From NCBI GenBank assembly GCA_934229725.1, contig CAKQDX010000004.1, forward strand, positions 1 to 64,000: 64,000 bases of DNA. The letters run 5' to 3'. The notes under the pieces were generated by a model that saw only the letters and a list, made by a program, of their open reading frames with translations, made no database searches and was not told the origin of the DNA. Source of the stretch: an uncultured Streptococcus sp. (GTDB lineage Bacteria > Bacillota > Bacilli > Lactobacillales > Streptococcaceae). Made by a program: the position numbers and the translations under genes. Position 1 is the first letter of the stretch. Each line of letters begins with the position of its first letter. Positions 9,324 through 18,237 of this stretch are shown one piece after another.

Positions 9324-9476
9324 AGAAAATCCCCTACCAAACGGCAAGGGATAAGAGGCATCTTTCGATGAGAGTAGCAGGTTCACACAACTACTCAAGG
9401 TCCGCTCCTGCGTTACAATCTAATGTAGACCTCCTCAGCGCAAAAGGCTCCTAAGAGCCAATCGACTCATCGCATG
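9324..9476 (-). ncRNA. asd RNA (small RNA upstream of asd)
   Basis: A structured non-coding unit directly upstream of asd with its own promoter (TTGACT, 16 bases, extended -10 TGTTAGAAT; complement 9482-9509) and its own strong terminator TCCCTTGCC-GTTT-GGTAGGGGA followed by T-rich sequence (9329-9352 plus T-run). Inner stems such as TTGGCTCT/AGGAGCC and AGTAG/CTACT are visible. Position and architecture fit the asd RNA motif known from streptococci, which is transcribed as a separate small RNA. The family assignment rests on position and shape, not on a covariance search. Confidence 0.65.
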
Positions 9477-9481
9477 TTTTT

Positions 9482-9509
9482 ATTCTAACATAATAGGCGA
9501 CAGAGTCAA
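9482..9509 (-). promoter_or_regulatory. Promoter of the asd RNA
   Basis: Minus strand -35 TTGACT (9504-9509), 16-base spacer, extended -10 TGTTAGAAT (TAGAAT at 9482-9487). Confidence 0.65.
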
Positions 9510-9550
9510 GTCATGAATTCCATGGAGGTATCTTATCTTAACTATCTGCC

Positions 9551-10438
9551 TTATTTGCCATCATCATGACCATCTTTGTAGCCACGGAGGTAGGCTGTTT
9601 TCTCTGAAGTTGTTGTGAACTTACCAAGAAGAGTTGATTCCTTTGAATATGAATCATAATTATCGATACCTTTTTCGGCATCCGCAAAGCCATCCTGGTA
9701 GCCCTTGGTATAAGCGTTATTATTGACTTTTGAATGGTAGGAATTTCCATAGCGATGATAAGAGCGTCGACTCATATACATCCAGAACCAAGGATTACGG
9801 ATGACATCTTGTCGGTAATAACGGTCACGGGTTTGATAGTCGTCATTATTGTCAAAAATACTTTTGGCCTGTTCATCCGAAAAATCATCGTTTTGCTTTG
9901 AATACTTTTTGAGTGTCTCATCATCACTTACTTTCGCACCCGATTGAAAGTTAGAGCGTTCAGAGTCATTTAGCTCAGGAGATGACATCTGAGGCTTTGT
10001 GTAGCCTGAAGTTGTATCCGATTTTGACTTGCTAGAACTGTTACTAGAAGAAGACTGACTGTCTGAATGACTCTGGCTGCTACTTGATTTAGAGTTAGAG
10101 TTGCTATCCAAACCCGAACTATGCGAGCTGCTAGAACTATAAGTTTTACTAGATCCATCGTAACTGTCATGATCACTACTTGACTTGTAACTCTTGCTGG
10201 ACCCACTATCAGACTTATGCCCTTTTCCTGAATCACTATCAGAATGATGTCCCTTGCTAGAGCCAAAGCCTGATTTGGATCCGCTTCTGCTACCCCTGTT
10301 TGAAGACCGAGAGCCACCACGTCTGCTTCGTAGAGAAACGATATTCCCAGACGTTTCTTGAGCTTGAATGTCTTGTACTGTTGTCAAAATTAGGCCTGAC
10401 ACCAAGGTCACACCTAAGAGAACCATTACTTTTTTCAT
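9551..10438 (-). CDS. Secreted serine-rich low-complexity protein
   Basis: 295 residues, not a recognised family. Signal peptide at 1-27 (MKKVMVLLGVTLVSGLIL core, probable cleavage after IQAQ). Residues 35-155 are almost only Ser, Gly, Asp, Lys and His with repeated GSRSGS/SSSKSYKSS-like units, a likely extended and positively to negatively patched stretch. The C-terminal third is more ordered: a tyrosine/arginine-rich part, then two GY-DG motifs (TKGYQDGFADAEKG and LRGYKDGHDDGK). No cell-wall sorting signal, so probably released or loosely bound. An extended -10 TGGTATAAT (complement 10470-10475) precedes it. Confidence 0.75.
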   Translation of the reverse strand: MKKVMVLLGVTLVSGLILTTVQDIQAQETSGNIVSLRSRRGGSRSSNRGSRSGSKSGFGSSKGHHSDSDSGKGHKSDSGSSKSYKSSSDHDSYDGSSKTYSSSSSHSSGLDSNSNSKSSSSQSHSDSQSSSSNSSSKSKSDTTSGYTKPQMSSPELNDSERSNFQSGAKVSDDETLKKYSKQNDDFSDEQAKSIFDNNDDYQTRDRYYRQDVIRNPWFWMYMSRRSYHRYGNSYHSKVNNNAYTKGYQDGFADAEKGIDNYDSYSKESTLLGKFTTTSEKTAYLRGYKDGHDDGK

Positions 10439-10507
10439 TAAAAAATCCCCTTATTCATCTAATGGCCTTATTATACCATAGAAGAAAAAGAGGGGAAATT
10501 CGTAAAA

Positions 10508-12082
10508 TTACATTAAAGGTCCTATCAGAGAAAAGAGATAGCCACCTAGACGATGGGACATAGTCATTTTAGACAAACTTTCCAAAGTTACTTCCTCTGA
10601 GAGAGCCTGGGTTTCTTCAAAATCTTGTTCAATCTTAAGCACTTCCAGATTTTTATAGAGATAAACCCCATTTTCAAAATTTTGATAGAGGCTACGGTAG
10701 TCTGTGTTAATGGTCCCAACCACAGCCTGCTTGGCATCAGAAACATAAACTTTAGCGTGGACAAAGCCTGGTGTATAGCGGAAAATACGGACGCCAGCAT
10801 CTAACAAGGGTTTAAAGTAAGTCGTCGCAATATCAAAGGCATACTGTTTATCAGGAATCCCCGGCATAATGATACGTACATCTACTCCTCGTCTTGCCGC
10901 AAAGGTCATGGCTCTTACGAGTTCGTCATCCAAAATCAGGTAAGGTGTCATAATATAAACGTAATCAGTGGATGTATTGAGAAGATGGAGGTAAACATTC
11001 TCGGCGACTTTGTGATAAGTCAGTGGCGAATTAGCATAAGGGAGAACCAAACCTTGACTTTTCTTCTTTTGAGGCTTTTCTTGTAAATATCGGTCCATAT
11101 CAGCTGGGTCATCAACTCCAGTCACTGACCACATGGTCAAAAAGAGAGCTTTCAGGGTTTGAACCGCAGACCCATCTAAGCGAAGAGCAGTATCCTTCCA
11201 ATGTCCAAAACGCTCTCTTTTATTGACATACTCATCAGCAATATTAACGCCACCAGTATAAGCAACTTGACCATCAATCACTGTGATTTTTCTGTGATCT
11301 CGGTAATTGTAATAGGTTGACAGAATAGGCTTGATTGGTGAGAAGGTCTGAGCTTTAATGCCAACTTTGTGCAATCGCTCGATATAATCGTAAGACAAGG
11401 TGGTCATCTCATTCATCCCATCAAACATGACACGAACGTCAAGACCGGCCTTAACCTTTTCCTCCAAAATGGCTAAAATCTCTCCCCACATGACACCTTC
11501 ATCAATGATGAAATACTCCATGAAGATATAACGCTCTGCCTTTTTCAAATCCTCCAACAAGGCCGGAAGCATGTCGTCTCCAAGTGGGAAATAGGTAACC
11601 TCAGTGTCTCTGTAAATAGGAAAATGAGCGGGACTCTGTTTTAAAAAATAAGCCAGTCTTTGCAGTTGCCTATCGCTATGAGACAGATAGTCCTCAACCT
11701 CTGGCTCAGTAGCCAAATAGTCCGAAGCTTGCACTGTTGCTTCTACAAGACGCTTTTTCAAACGTCTCACACCAAAATCAGCGAGCGAAAAATAGAGCAA
11801 GGCGGTCCCAAAAATGGGAAAGAGGGCAATGATGATCAGCCAAGACAGTTTGGAACGAGAATCCATGGAACGATTGAGCAAATAAAAGAAGGTAAAGACA
11901 CTCAATAAGTGTTCCCATAAGATAATGGATGGGAAATGCTCTTGTAGGCTGAGATATGAAAAGACAAGAAAAAACAGTTCCAGTAAGAAAAACAGGAAAA
12001 TGGGTACCTTACGATTAAGCAAAATCTTAGCCCATTTAGAAGGTTTCTGAGGCAATAGTCGGGCACTTATTTCTTGGGACAT
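10508..12082 (-). CDS. cls: Cardiolipin synthase (phospholipase D family)
   Basis: 524 residues. Makes cardiolipin from two phosphatidylglycerols at the membrane. Two N-terminal membrane helices (about residues 25-50 and 55-100) precede two PLD catalytic motifs: HRKITVIDG followed by GGVNIADEY (about 265-285) and HAKVYVSDA followed by GTINTDYRS (about 445-470). Start has CTAAAGGAGCC upstream. A second, related synthase lies 0.7 kb further on the same strand (12811-14280); the two share the plan but differ enough to be old paralogues. Confidence 0.92.
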   Translation of the reverse strand: MSQEISARLLPQKPSKWAKILLNRKVPIFLFFLLELFFLVFSYLSLQEHFPSIILWEHLLSVFTFFYLLNRSMDSRSKLSWLIIIALFPIFGTALLYFSLADFGVRRLKKRLVEATVQASDYLATEPEVEDYLSHSDRQLQRLAYFLKQSPAHFPIYRDTEVTYFPLGDDMLPALLEDLKKAERYIFMEYFIIDEGVMWGEILAILEEKVKAGLDVRVMFDGMNEMTTLSYDYIERLHKVGIKAQTFSPIKPILSTYYNYRDHRKITVIDGQVAYTGGVNIADEYVNKRERFGHWKDTALRLDGSAVQTLKALFLTMWSVTGVDDPADMDRYLQEKPQKKKSQGLVLPYANSPLTYHKVAENVYLHLLNTSTDYVYIMTPYLILDDELVRAMTFAARRGVDVRIIMPGIPDKQYAFDIATTYFKPLLDAGVRIFRYTPGFVHAKVYVSDAKQAVVGTINTDYRSLYQNFENGVYLYKNLEVLKIEQDFEETQALSEEVTLESLSKMTMSHRLGGYLFSLIGPLM

Positions 12083-12100
12083 TTAGGCTCCTTTAGAATG

Positions 12101-12142
12101 AAAAAAATCGGCTTTGCGTTCCGACCTCTTTCAGCGATTTAT
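12101..12142 (-). terminator. Terminator after the PAT-like acetyltransferase
   Basis: Minus strand arms AAATCG...CGATTT with flanking AGC/GCT pairing and seven T. Confidence 0.55.
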
Positions 12143-12214
12143 TTAGTCTTAATGACATTCTAACATAGGTAAATAACATGAGCAATTAACCAGTATTACT
12201 GATAATCTAATAGC

Positions 12215-12733
12215 TTATTTCTCTATTTTCCTGACAGGACCATCCAAGGTCTTTTGCATCCAGACGATGTCATGCCATTGGTCAAACTTGTAGCCTACTT
12301 TTGGAAAATGAGCAACTTGGACATAACCACGTTTTTCATGCATGGCGATACTAGCCTCATTTGGAACAGCAATACAGGCTAAGAAACGCAGAAAACCGCG
12401 CTTTTTCAACTCTTTTTCAAGGGCATCGTAAAGTTGGCTTCCCAAGCCTCGACCTCGGGCATCTTCGTGCAAATAGATGGACAATTCTGTCGTCCAATTA
12501 TAGGCTGTTCGGGCATAGTAGGTTGAGGCATAGGCATATCCCAGAACTTGCCCATTCTCTTCAGCGACTAGATATGGGTAATTTTCAAGGGTTTTATTGA
12601 TACGATTCTCAAATTCTTGAACACTGGGAACCTCATATTCAAAGGTAATAGCTGTCTTTTCAACATAGGGCGCATAGATAGACTGAATTGCCTTCGCATC
12701 TGAAAACTTAGCTGGACGAATGGTTAACATCAT
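12215..12733 (-). CDS. PAT/bar-like GNAT N-acetyltransferase
   Basis: 172 residues. Resembles the phosphinothricin/methionine-sulfone N-acetyltransferase branch of GNAT: early IRPAKFSDAKAIQSIYAPYV, then FEYEVPSVQEFENRI, the acetyl-CoA loop EDARGRGLGSQLYDAL (about residues 92-107), and the late NEASIAMHEKRGYV and GYKFDQWHDIVWMQ. Natural substrates are unclear. Two adjacent ATGs (12733, 12730) follow AAAGGAG; the second has the better spacing. Lies between the two cardiolipin-synthase genes with terminators on both sides, so expressed alone. Confidence 0.88.
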   Translation of the reverse strand: MMLTIRPAKFSDAKAIQSIYAPYVEKTAITFEYEVPSVQEFENRINKTLENYPYLVAEENGQVLGYAYASTYYARTAYNWTTELSIYLHEDARGRGLGSQLYDALEKELKKRGFLRFLACIAVPNEASIAMHEKRGYVQVAHFPKVGYKFDQWHDIVWMQKTLDGPVRKIEK

Positions 12734-12771
12734 TTTCTCCTTTGCCTTGATTATCTTTATTTTAACCTATC

Positions 12772-12794
12772 AAAAAAGAGGGTTCAACCCTCTT
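12772..12794 (-). terminator. Terminator after the second cardiolipin synthase
   Basis: Minus strand AAGAGGGTT/AACCCTCTT hairpin followed by six T, 17 bases after the stop codon. Confidence 0.85.
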
Positions 12795-12810
12795 ATAACA
12801 AATCATGTCA

Positions 12811-14280
12811 CTACATCAATGGTGCGACTAATCTTGTCAATAATCCCAAGCACTTCTGATAGAAAGGAAGATTTTCGACATCTGCTGTAGTCACTTGGTG
12901 ACACTTAGCTTTTGTCGCTTGGAAATCTTCTTCAATCGCTAGAACTGAATCAGTCCTATAGAGATAGGTTGCACACTCAAAGTGATGATAAAGGCTACGA
13001 TAATCCAAATTAATGGTTCCAACGGTTGCCCTACTATTGTCACTAACAAAGACCTTGGCATGAACAAATCCTGGGGTGTACTCATAGATTTTAACGCCGG
13101 ATGCCAAAAGCGTTGGGTAGTAGGTCTTAGCCAAGTAGTAGACTGTACTTTTATCAGGAATGCCTGGCATGATGATACTGACATCTACGCCCCGCTCGGC
13201 CGCAAACTTGAGGGCATGAAGTAATTCACCATCCAAAATAAGATAAGGTGTCATGATATGAACAAAATCACGCGCATGGTTAAGGATGTCAATATAAACA
13301 TTCTCACCAACCTTATCCTTGTCCAATGGAATATCTCCATAAGGAACAACAAAGCCAGGGGTATCAAAGGTCTCTTGTTCAACCATATAAGGCGTCACAT
13401 CTAACGTTTCATGAGAGTAAGTCCACATCTGAAGGAAAAGGACTAAGAAAGTATCAACCGCTGGGCCCTCAACCATGAGTGCCGTGTCCTTCCAATGACC
13501 AAAACGCTTAATCTTGTTGATGTACTCGTCAGCGAGATTAACCCCACCTGTGAAGGCAACCTTACCATCAATCAACAAGATCTTCCTATGGTCACGGTAA
13601 TTGTAATAGGTTGACAGGAAAGGGGTTACCGACGCAAAAACACGAGATTGAATCCCAATTTTTTCCAAACGTTGCTTATAGTCGAAACTCAAGGTTGAAA
13701 ATTCAATCATGCCGTCATACATGACACGCACTTCTACCCCTTCTTGAACCTTTTGTTTCAAGATGGCTAGGATTTCGCCCCACATTTCACCCTCGTCAAT
13801 GATGAAATATTCCAAGAAAATATACTTCTCTGCCTTTAAGAGCTGCTTTTTCATTTCCTCGAACTTGGCTTCACCACTTGGAAAATAGGTGGTCTTAGTG
13901 TGACGATAGACCGGAAAATGCCCATTCACATTTTCAAGATATTGAACCAGATTATAGTTGCTGGTGTGACGTTGTTTAAGTTCTTCAAGAGCCTGCTCAT
14001 CTTGTTTTAAAATACCAGAACTGCGGTCAATATTGCTCTGAATGGCCCCCTTCATCCCTCTATAGCCCAAATCAAGTTTCGTATAGGCCAAAAGGAGGGT
14101 CCCGATAATCGGGAAAGGCAAAACTATCAGGAGCCATGTATTAACAGCCGTCGACTCCATATCACTTTGAAAAAGATAGATAATGGCTAGGATACGAAGG
14201 ACCACCTCTGTTACCTGAAGATGGACCCTGTATTGGTGCAACCACAAGTAAGACATGGTTACAACAACAAGCTGTAGCAA
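12811..14280 (-). CDS. Cardiolipin synthase paralogue with damaged start
   Basis: 489 residues from the TTG at 14280. PLD motifs HRKILLIDG + GGVNLADEY and HAKVFVSDN + GTINLDYRS are intact. The frame stays open for 34 more codons upstream (to 14382), encoding KIERLLDKGRRGLLRGIFS and the first half of the expected first membrane helix, but no start codon is in frame: AAAGGAGTC is followed by ATG-CTATC, where the reading frame needs ATG-GCT-ATC. A one-base loss just after the ATG explains this. Either a real frameshift or a sequencing error; if real, translation may use the TTG at 14280 or ATG at 14256 and lose part of the first helix. Confidence 0.75.
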   Translation of the reverse strand: MLQLVVVTMSYLWLHQYRVHLQVTEVVLRILAIIYLFQSDMESTAVNTWLLIVLPFPIIGTLLLAYTKLDLGYRGMKGAIQSNIDRSSGILKQDEQALEELKQRHTSNYNLVQYLENVNGHFPVYRHTKTTYFPSGEAKFEEMKKQLLKAEKYIFLEYFIIDEGEMWGEILAILKQKVQEGVEVRVMYDGMIEFSTLSFDYKQRLEKIGIQSRVFASVTPFLSTYYNYRDHRKILLIDGKVAFTGGVNLADEYINKIKRFGHWKDTALMVEGPAVDTFLVLFLQMWTYSHETLDVTPYMVEQETFDTPGFVVPYGDIPLDKDKVGENVYIDILNHARDFVHIMTPYLILDGELLHALKFAAERGVDVSIIMPGIPDKSTVYYLAKTYYPTLLASGVKIYEYTPGFVHAKVFVSDNSRATVGTINLDYRSLYHHFECATYLYRTDSVLAIEEDFQATKAKCHQVTTADVENLPFYQKCLGLLTRLVAPLM

Positions 14281-14447
14281 GATGATTAAGAGGATAATCG
14301 TGGCACGACTAAAGATACCACGAAGAAGGCCTCGACGCCCTTTATCTAGAAGACGTTCAATTTTAGCTTCGTTCTTGATAGCATGACTCCTTTCTTTTTT
14401 AATTATTCTTATTATAACAAAAAATGAGTTTAATTCATTAAATTTCT

Positions 14448-16235
14448 TTAATTGTTATCATCATTCAATTTATCTAACAGAGCCTGTGCTACTTTTTCTG
14501 GAATGCCAAGGGCATGGATATCCTCAACAGTAGCTTTTTGAATAGCAGTCATAGACTTGAAGTGTTTGAGAAGTTTTTGTTTGCGCTTAGGTCCAAGACC
14601 CTCCACGCCATCGAGTTTAGAGCTAAAGCTATTCTTGCTACGAACTTGGCGGTGGAAGGTGATGGCAAAGCGGTGAACTTCATCCTGAATACGGTGAAGA
14701 AGGAAAAATTCCTCAGATTGCCGCGGCAAATCAATAACTTGCAAAGGGTCTCCAAAGAGCAATTCGTTGGTTTGGTGCTTGTCATTTTTCTGAAGACCTG
14801 CAACTGGAATAGAGAGATTGAGTTCCTTGCGCAGAACATCCTTGGCCACATTGACTTGACCTTGACCACCATCCATGATAATGAGGTCTGGTGGCGTTAA
14901 ACCATCACGTTTGACACGACTATAGCGGCGACGAATGACCTCACGCATGCTGGCATAATCATCAGGCCCCTCAACCGTCTTAATCTTGTATTTGCGGTAC
15001 TCTTTTTTATTGGGTTTGCCATTTTCGAAGACAACCATGGCAGAGACAGGGCTTGTTCCCATGATGTTAGAGTTATCGAAAGACTCAATACGGACCGGTG
15101 TCGGAATGCCCATGAGTTTTCCTAGATTTTCAACGGCCCCTTGAGTCTTAGCCAAGTCTTTTTCAAGGAGATCAAATTTTTGGGTAAGACTAACACGAGC
15201 ATTTTTCGTCGCCAAGTTTACCAACTGCTTCTTCTCTCCACGTTGAGGCTTGAAGACCTTAACTCCATCCCCAACCAAAGCTTCGACAGACTCCTGATCA
15301 ATGTCTCCTGGAATGAAAATCTCCTTAGGCTTGAGATGACGGCTATCCAGATAAAACTGCCCCATATAGGTCAGAAAATCCTCTTCGGCTTCATTGTAAT
15401 AGGGAAACATATTGACATCACGCTGAATGAGTTTTCCCTGACGGACAAAGAAAACCTGAACACACATCCACCCCTTATCCACGTAGTAACCAAAAATATC
15501 ACGGTCCTGCATGTCCTGACGGATAACCCTTTGCTTGGTCCTAAGCGTTGATACTGCCTCAATCAGATCCCGATACTCCGCTGCCCGTTCAAACTCCATC
15601 TGGTCAGACATGTCCTTCATCTTGACCTTGAGCTGATTAACGATTTTGTTGTCGTGCCCATTTAGGAAATTCTTGACATCCTCAACCAAACCTTGCCAAT
15701 AGTCTCTGGTAGTATGACAGATGGTGTGGGCATTACATTGTCCAATATGGTAATAGAAACAGACCTTATTGGCAGGATTTTTACATTTCTTAAAGGGGAA
15801 AATACGGTCCAAAAGTTTCTTGATTTCATTGGCTGCACCAGCATCTGGGTAGGGACCAAAATAGAGACCACCATCTTTCTTAACCTGGCGGGTAATCAAA
15901 AGCCTTGGATAGAGCTCCTTGGTAATCTTGATAAATGGGTAAGATTTGTCATCCTTGAGGCGGATGTTAAATTTAGGCATATTCTCTTGGATGAGGTTAA
16001 TTTCCAAAAGCAGGGCCTCAATATTAGACTCGGTTACGATAAATTCAAAGTCTGCAATCTCAGATACCAAAAGCTCCGTCTTGGTATCATGGCTACCTCG
16101 AAAATAACTACGCACACGATTTTTTAGATTTTTAGCCTTACCGACATAGATAATATTGCCGAATTTGTCCTTGTGGAGATAGCAACCTGGGTTGTCAGGG
16201 AGCAATTCCAACTTATGTTTAATCAGTTCATTCAT
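14448..16235 (-). CDS. uvrC: UvrABC excinuclease subunit C
   Basis: 595 residues, normal length. Makes both incisions in nucleotide excision repair. N-terminal GIY-YIG nuclease (GCYLHKDKFGNIIYVGKAKN at 17-36; Arg in KNRVRSYF), a UVR domain (about 200-235, QMEFERAAEYRDLI) that contacts UvrB, the RNase-H-like C-terminal nuclease (IESFDNSNIMGT with its Asp, LIIMDGGQGQV), and terminal helix-hairpin-helix motifs (GLGPKRKQKLLKHF, IPEKVAQALLDKL). No defect seen. Confidence 0.98.
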   Translation of the reverse strand: MNELIKHKLELLPDNPGCYLHKDKFGNIIYVGKAKNLKNRVRSYFRGSHDTKTELLVSEIADFEFIVTESNIEALLLEINLIQENMPKFNIRLKDDKSYPFIKITKELYPRLLITRQVKKDGGLYFGPYPDAGAANEIKKLLDRIFPFKKCKNPANKVCFYYHIGQCNAHTICHTTRDYWQGLVEDVKNFLNGHDNKIVNQLKVKMKDMSDQMEFERAAEYRDLIEAVSTLRTKQRVIRQDMQDRDIFGYYVDKGWMCVQVFFVRQGKLIQRDVNMFPYYNEAEEDFLTYMGQFYLDSRHLKPKEIFIPGDIDQESVEALVGDGVKVFKPQRGEKKQLVNLATKNARVSLTQKFDLLEKDLAKTQGAVENLGKLMGIPTPVRIESFDNSNIMGTSPVSAMVVFENGKPNKKEYRKYKIKTVEGPDDYASMREVIRRRYSRVKRDGLTPPDLIIMDGGQGQVNVAKDVLRKELNLSIPVAGLQKNDKHQTNELLFGDPLQVIDLPRQSEEFFLLHRIQDEVHRFAITFHRQVRSKNSFSSKLDGVEGLGPKRKQKLLKHFKSMTAIQKATVEDIHALGIPEKVAQALLDKLNDDNN

Positions 16236-16249
16236 GCTCTCATTGTAGC

Positions 16250-16271
16250 AAAAAAAGAGCTGAAAAGCTCT
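16250..16271 (-). terminator. Short terminator-like hairpin just upstream of uvrC
   Basis: Minus strand AGAGC-TTTTCA-GCTCT followed by seven T, only 15 bases before the uvrC start. It probably ends read-through from the HAD gene and the repeat; TACAAT (complement 16244-16249) beside it may be the uvrC -10, implying a very short leader. Confidence 0.55.
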
Positions 16272-16298
16272 CTAAAATTAAAGACGAATTTCTCTTTT

Positions 16299-16434
16299 GA
16301 GACTTTCCTAAGGTGATGACGGACGTCAGCGAACGTCTTCGAAGTTCCATGACTAAGTTTCGAGTCTAAGGTCTCGGAACTTCTGAAGGCCTGAAAAAAT
16401 TGTTATAGGCGTCTATATCATGGCGGAAAGTCTC
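16299..16434 (-). repeat. Dispersed intergenic repeat, copy 1
   Basis: 136 bases with imperfect terminal inverted repeats GAGACTTTCC / GGAAAGTCTC. The reverse complement matches 41373-41511 over long blocks, including TTAGACTCGAAACTTA (one base differs), GACGTTCGCTGACGTCCG and ATCACCT-AG. No ORF, so non-autonomous: a MITE- or BOX-like element. The rest of this intergenic stretch (16435-16576) shows no recognisable feature. Confidence 0.8.
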
Positions 16435-16576
16435 GGTTTACAATCACTTCGTTCGCAAAAAATTTATTATTCAAAGTCATTTGCAAACGAGCTTTGTTAC
16501 TTACACAATCAAGGATGGTCTAGCTACATTTTAAGAAGATTTTTGAATCCATTATAGCAATAATGTTTAAACAAAA

Positions 16577-17272
16577 TCATTTATTCAAAATCTCCAAAAT
16601 GTCTTGGTAGTTTCTGACTTGATAGGTTGGAACAGCAGGTGTTTCATTTACCAAACCTTTTGGATTAAACCAAATGCTATCAATTCCAGCATTATTGGCA
16701 CCTTGAATATCAGCTGACAAACTATCTCCAATCATAAGAGCAACCTTTGGATCAAAGTCAGGGATATGGGCAGCCATTTTATCAAAAAAGTCTTTTGACG
16801 GTTTGTGAGCACCGACTTTATCTGAGATGAAAACTGCATCAAAGAATGGTAATAGGCTTGAAGCCTTCAAACGACCACGTTGAATATAGGTAACACCATT
16901 GGTTGCGGCATAAATCTTGTAGCCACGTGATTTAACATCAGCTAGAAAGGCATGAGCCTGAGGCAACTCCTGCCCCTGTTGACTCAGAAACTCTTGATAA
17001 CGCTCAGCCAAATAAACGCCATCAACTTCCCGACCAAAATGCGCAAACAGACGAGAAAAGCGCGTGCGAAGCAATTCAGCTTTTGTAATCAACCCATGAT
17101 TCAAATCTTCCCACAAGGCACGATTCATCGGAATATAGTAATCCTTGTAAGTCTTAATATCTTGAGGAGCTACGCCAGTCTCCTCAAGAAAATAGGTTAA
17201 AGCAGTATCTTCAGCACCATTAAAATCAAGGAGGGTATGATCAAGGTCGAAAAATAGAAATTTGTATGACAA
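16577..17272 (-). CDS. HAD hydrolase, YjjG-like nucleotidase
   Basis: 231 residues from the TTG at 17272, which sits nine bases after GAAAGG; the ATG at 17281 directly abuts the ribosome site and is less likely. HAD motif I FFDLDHTLLDF (about residues 6-16), motif II ATNG, motif III Lys in KVGAHKPSKDFF, motif IV GDSLSADIQGA. The helical cap of subfamily IA is between motifs I and II. Closest by pattern to YjjG-type noncanonical pyrimidine nucleotidases, which clear damaged nucleotides. Substrate is inferred from family only. Confidence 0.85.
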   Translation of the reverse strand: MSYKFLFFDLDHTLLDFNGAEDTALTYFLEETGVAPQDIKTYKDYYIPMNRALWEDLNHGLITKAELLRTRFSRLFAHFGREVDGVYLAERYQEFLSQQGQELPQAHAFLADVKSRGYKIYAATNGVTYIQRGRLKASSLLPFFDAVFISDKVGAHKPSKDFFDKMAAHIPDFDPKVALMIGDSLSADIQGANNAGIDSIWFNPKGLVNETPAVPTYQVRNYQDILEILNK

Positions 17273-17401
17273 GACTAACATCCTTTCAGAATTCATTCTG
17301 ACTTGATTATACCACAATCCCACAATCACTGACCTTCAGCTGACCAACCATTGAGCCAACAAGGTGAATACCTGCTAACCACCTCATTATCAATGAAAAT
17401 A

Positions 17402-17459
17402 TTGACATCAGAGGTGACTTTTTATAAAATGGTTAACGTAAAATACATAGGAGGTTAAC
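17402..17459 (+). promoter_or_regulatory. bioY promoter with BirA-type operator
   Basis: -35 TTGACA (17402-17407), 17-base spacer, -10 TAAAAT (17425-17430). Two GTTAAC half-sites at 17432-17437 and 17454-17459, 16 bases apart, cover the start site and the ribosome site. This matches the Firmicutes BirA operator layout (TGTTAAC-N14-16-GTTAACA), so biotin should repress bioY. Confidence 0.8.
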
Positions 17460-17463
17460 ATAA

Positions 17464-18006
17464 ATGAACAAAACTTATTCCATAACCTTGATTGCACTAG
17501 GTGCCGCCTTAATCGTAGCTCTGTCTCCATTTCAGATTGCTTTAGGACCTATTCCTATCACCCTTCAAACATTGGTAATAGGCTTAATTGCCACACTTTA
17601 TCGCCCTAAAGAAGCGACTCTTTCCGTATTACTTTACCTTTTATTAGGAGCAATTGGTCTACCAGTTTTCTCTGGTGGCAATGGTGGTCTTCACGCCTTT
17701 ATCGGACCAACAGGAGGATTTTTACTTTTCTTCCCACTGAGAGCATTAGTTACATCACTTATCGCAAATCGTAAGAAAAACCTATTACGAATTTTCATCG
17801 CAAACTTTTTAGGTGAAGTGGTCCTTTTCATCGGAGGTGCCATCGGCTTTATGATTTTCACTCACTCTCCTTTCCTAACTACTCTAAAATTGGTCGTCCT
17901 ACCATTTGTGCTACCAGACCTCATCAAAATTACCCTAACAACATTATTTAGCCTCTTGTTGCTAAAAGCACTTCAATCTCAATCTTATTTCAAACATGAA
18001 AAATAG
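17464..18006 (+). CDS. bioY: Biotin transporter BioY (ECF S component)
   Basis: 180 residues, about six membrane helices. The substrate-binding subunit that works with the shared EcfAA'T energising module encoded elsewhere. Hallmarks are the early LIALGAALIVALSPFQI helix, IPITLQTLVIGLIATL, LLLGAIGLPVFSGGNGG (about 59-75) and FIGPTGGFLLFFP. Flanked by a BirA-type operator and a downstream terminator, so it is a single-gene biotin-controlled unit. The ribosome site overlaps the operator (GGAGGTTAAC). Confidence 0.95.
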   Translation: MNKTYSITLIALGAALIVALSPFQIALGPIPITLQTLVIGLIATLYRPKEATLSVLLYLLLGAIGLPVFSGGNGGLHAFIGPTGGFLLFFPLRALVTSLIANRKKNLLRIFIANFLGEVVLFIGGAIGFMIFTHSPFLTTLKLVVLPFVLPDLIKITLTTLFSLLLLKALQSQSYFKHEK

Positions 18007-18010
18007 CAAA

Positions 18011-18073
18011 AAACACCACTCAGTCTGAAGGTATTTCGTGAAGAAACGATTCAGATTGGGTGGGGTTTCTTGT
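18011..18073. terminator. Terminator after bioY
   Basis: Long hairpin with CACTCAGTCTGAA/TTCAGATTGGGTG arms and a T-rich 3' side; the 5' side is A-rich so it may also stop minus-strand transcripts. The following 160 bases before the next gene show nothing else. Confidence 0.7.
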
Positions 18074-18237
18074 CTATTTTTACTCATTTTTCTTTAGTTA
18101 ATCAGTCTAAAATTTTATACATTGCTACTACTAAGTAATTGTTGAAGAAGTCTTAACATGTCAACAAGCAAACTGGTAGAGATGTACTTATTGAAATACT
18201 GACGTTTATAAGCTAAAACACCAATAATGTTAAGTAT

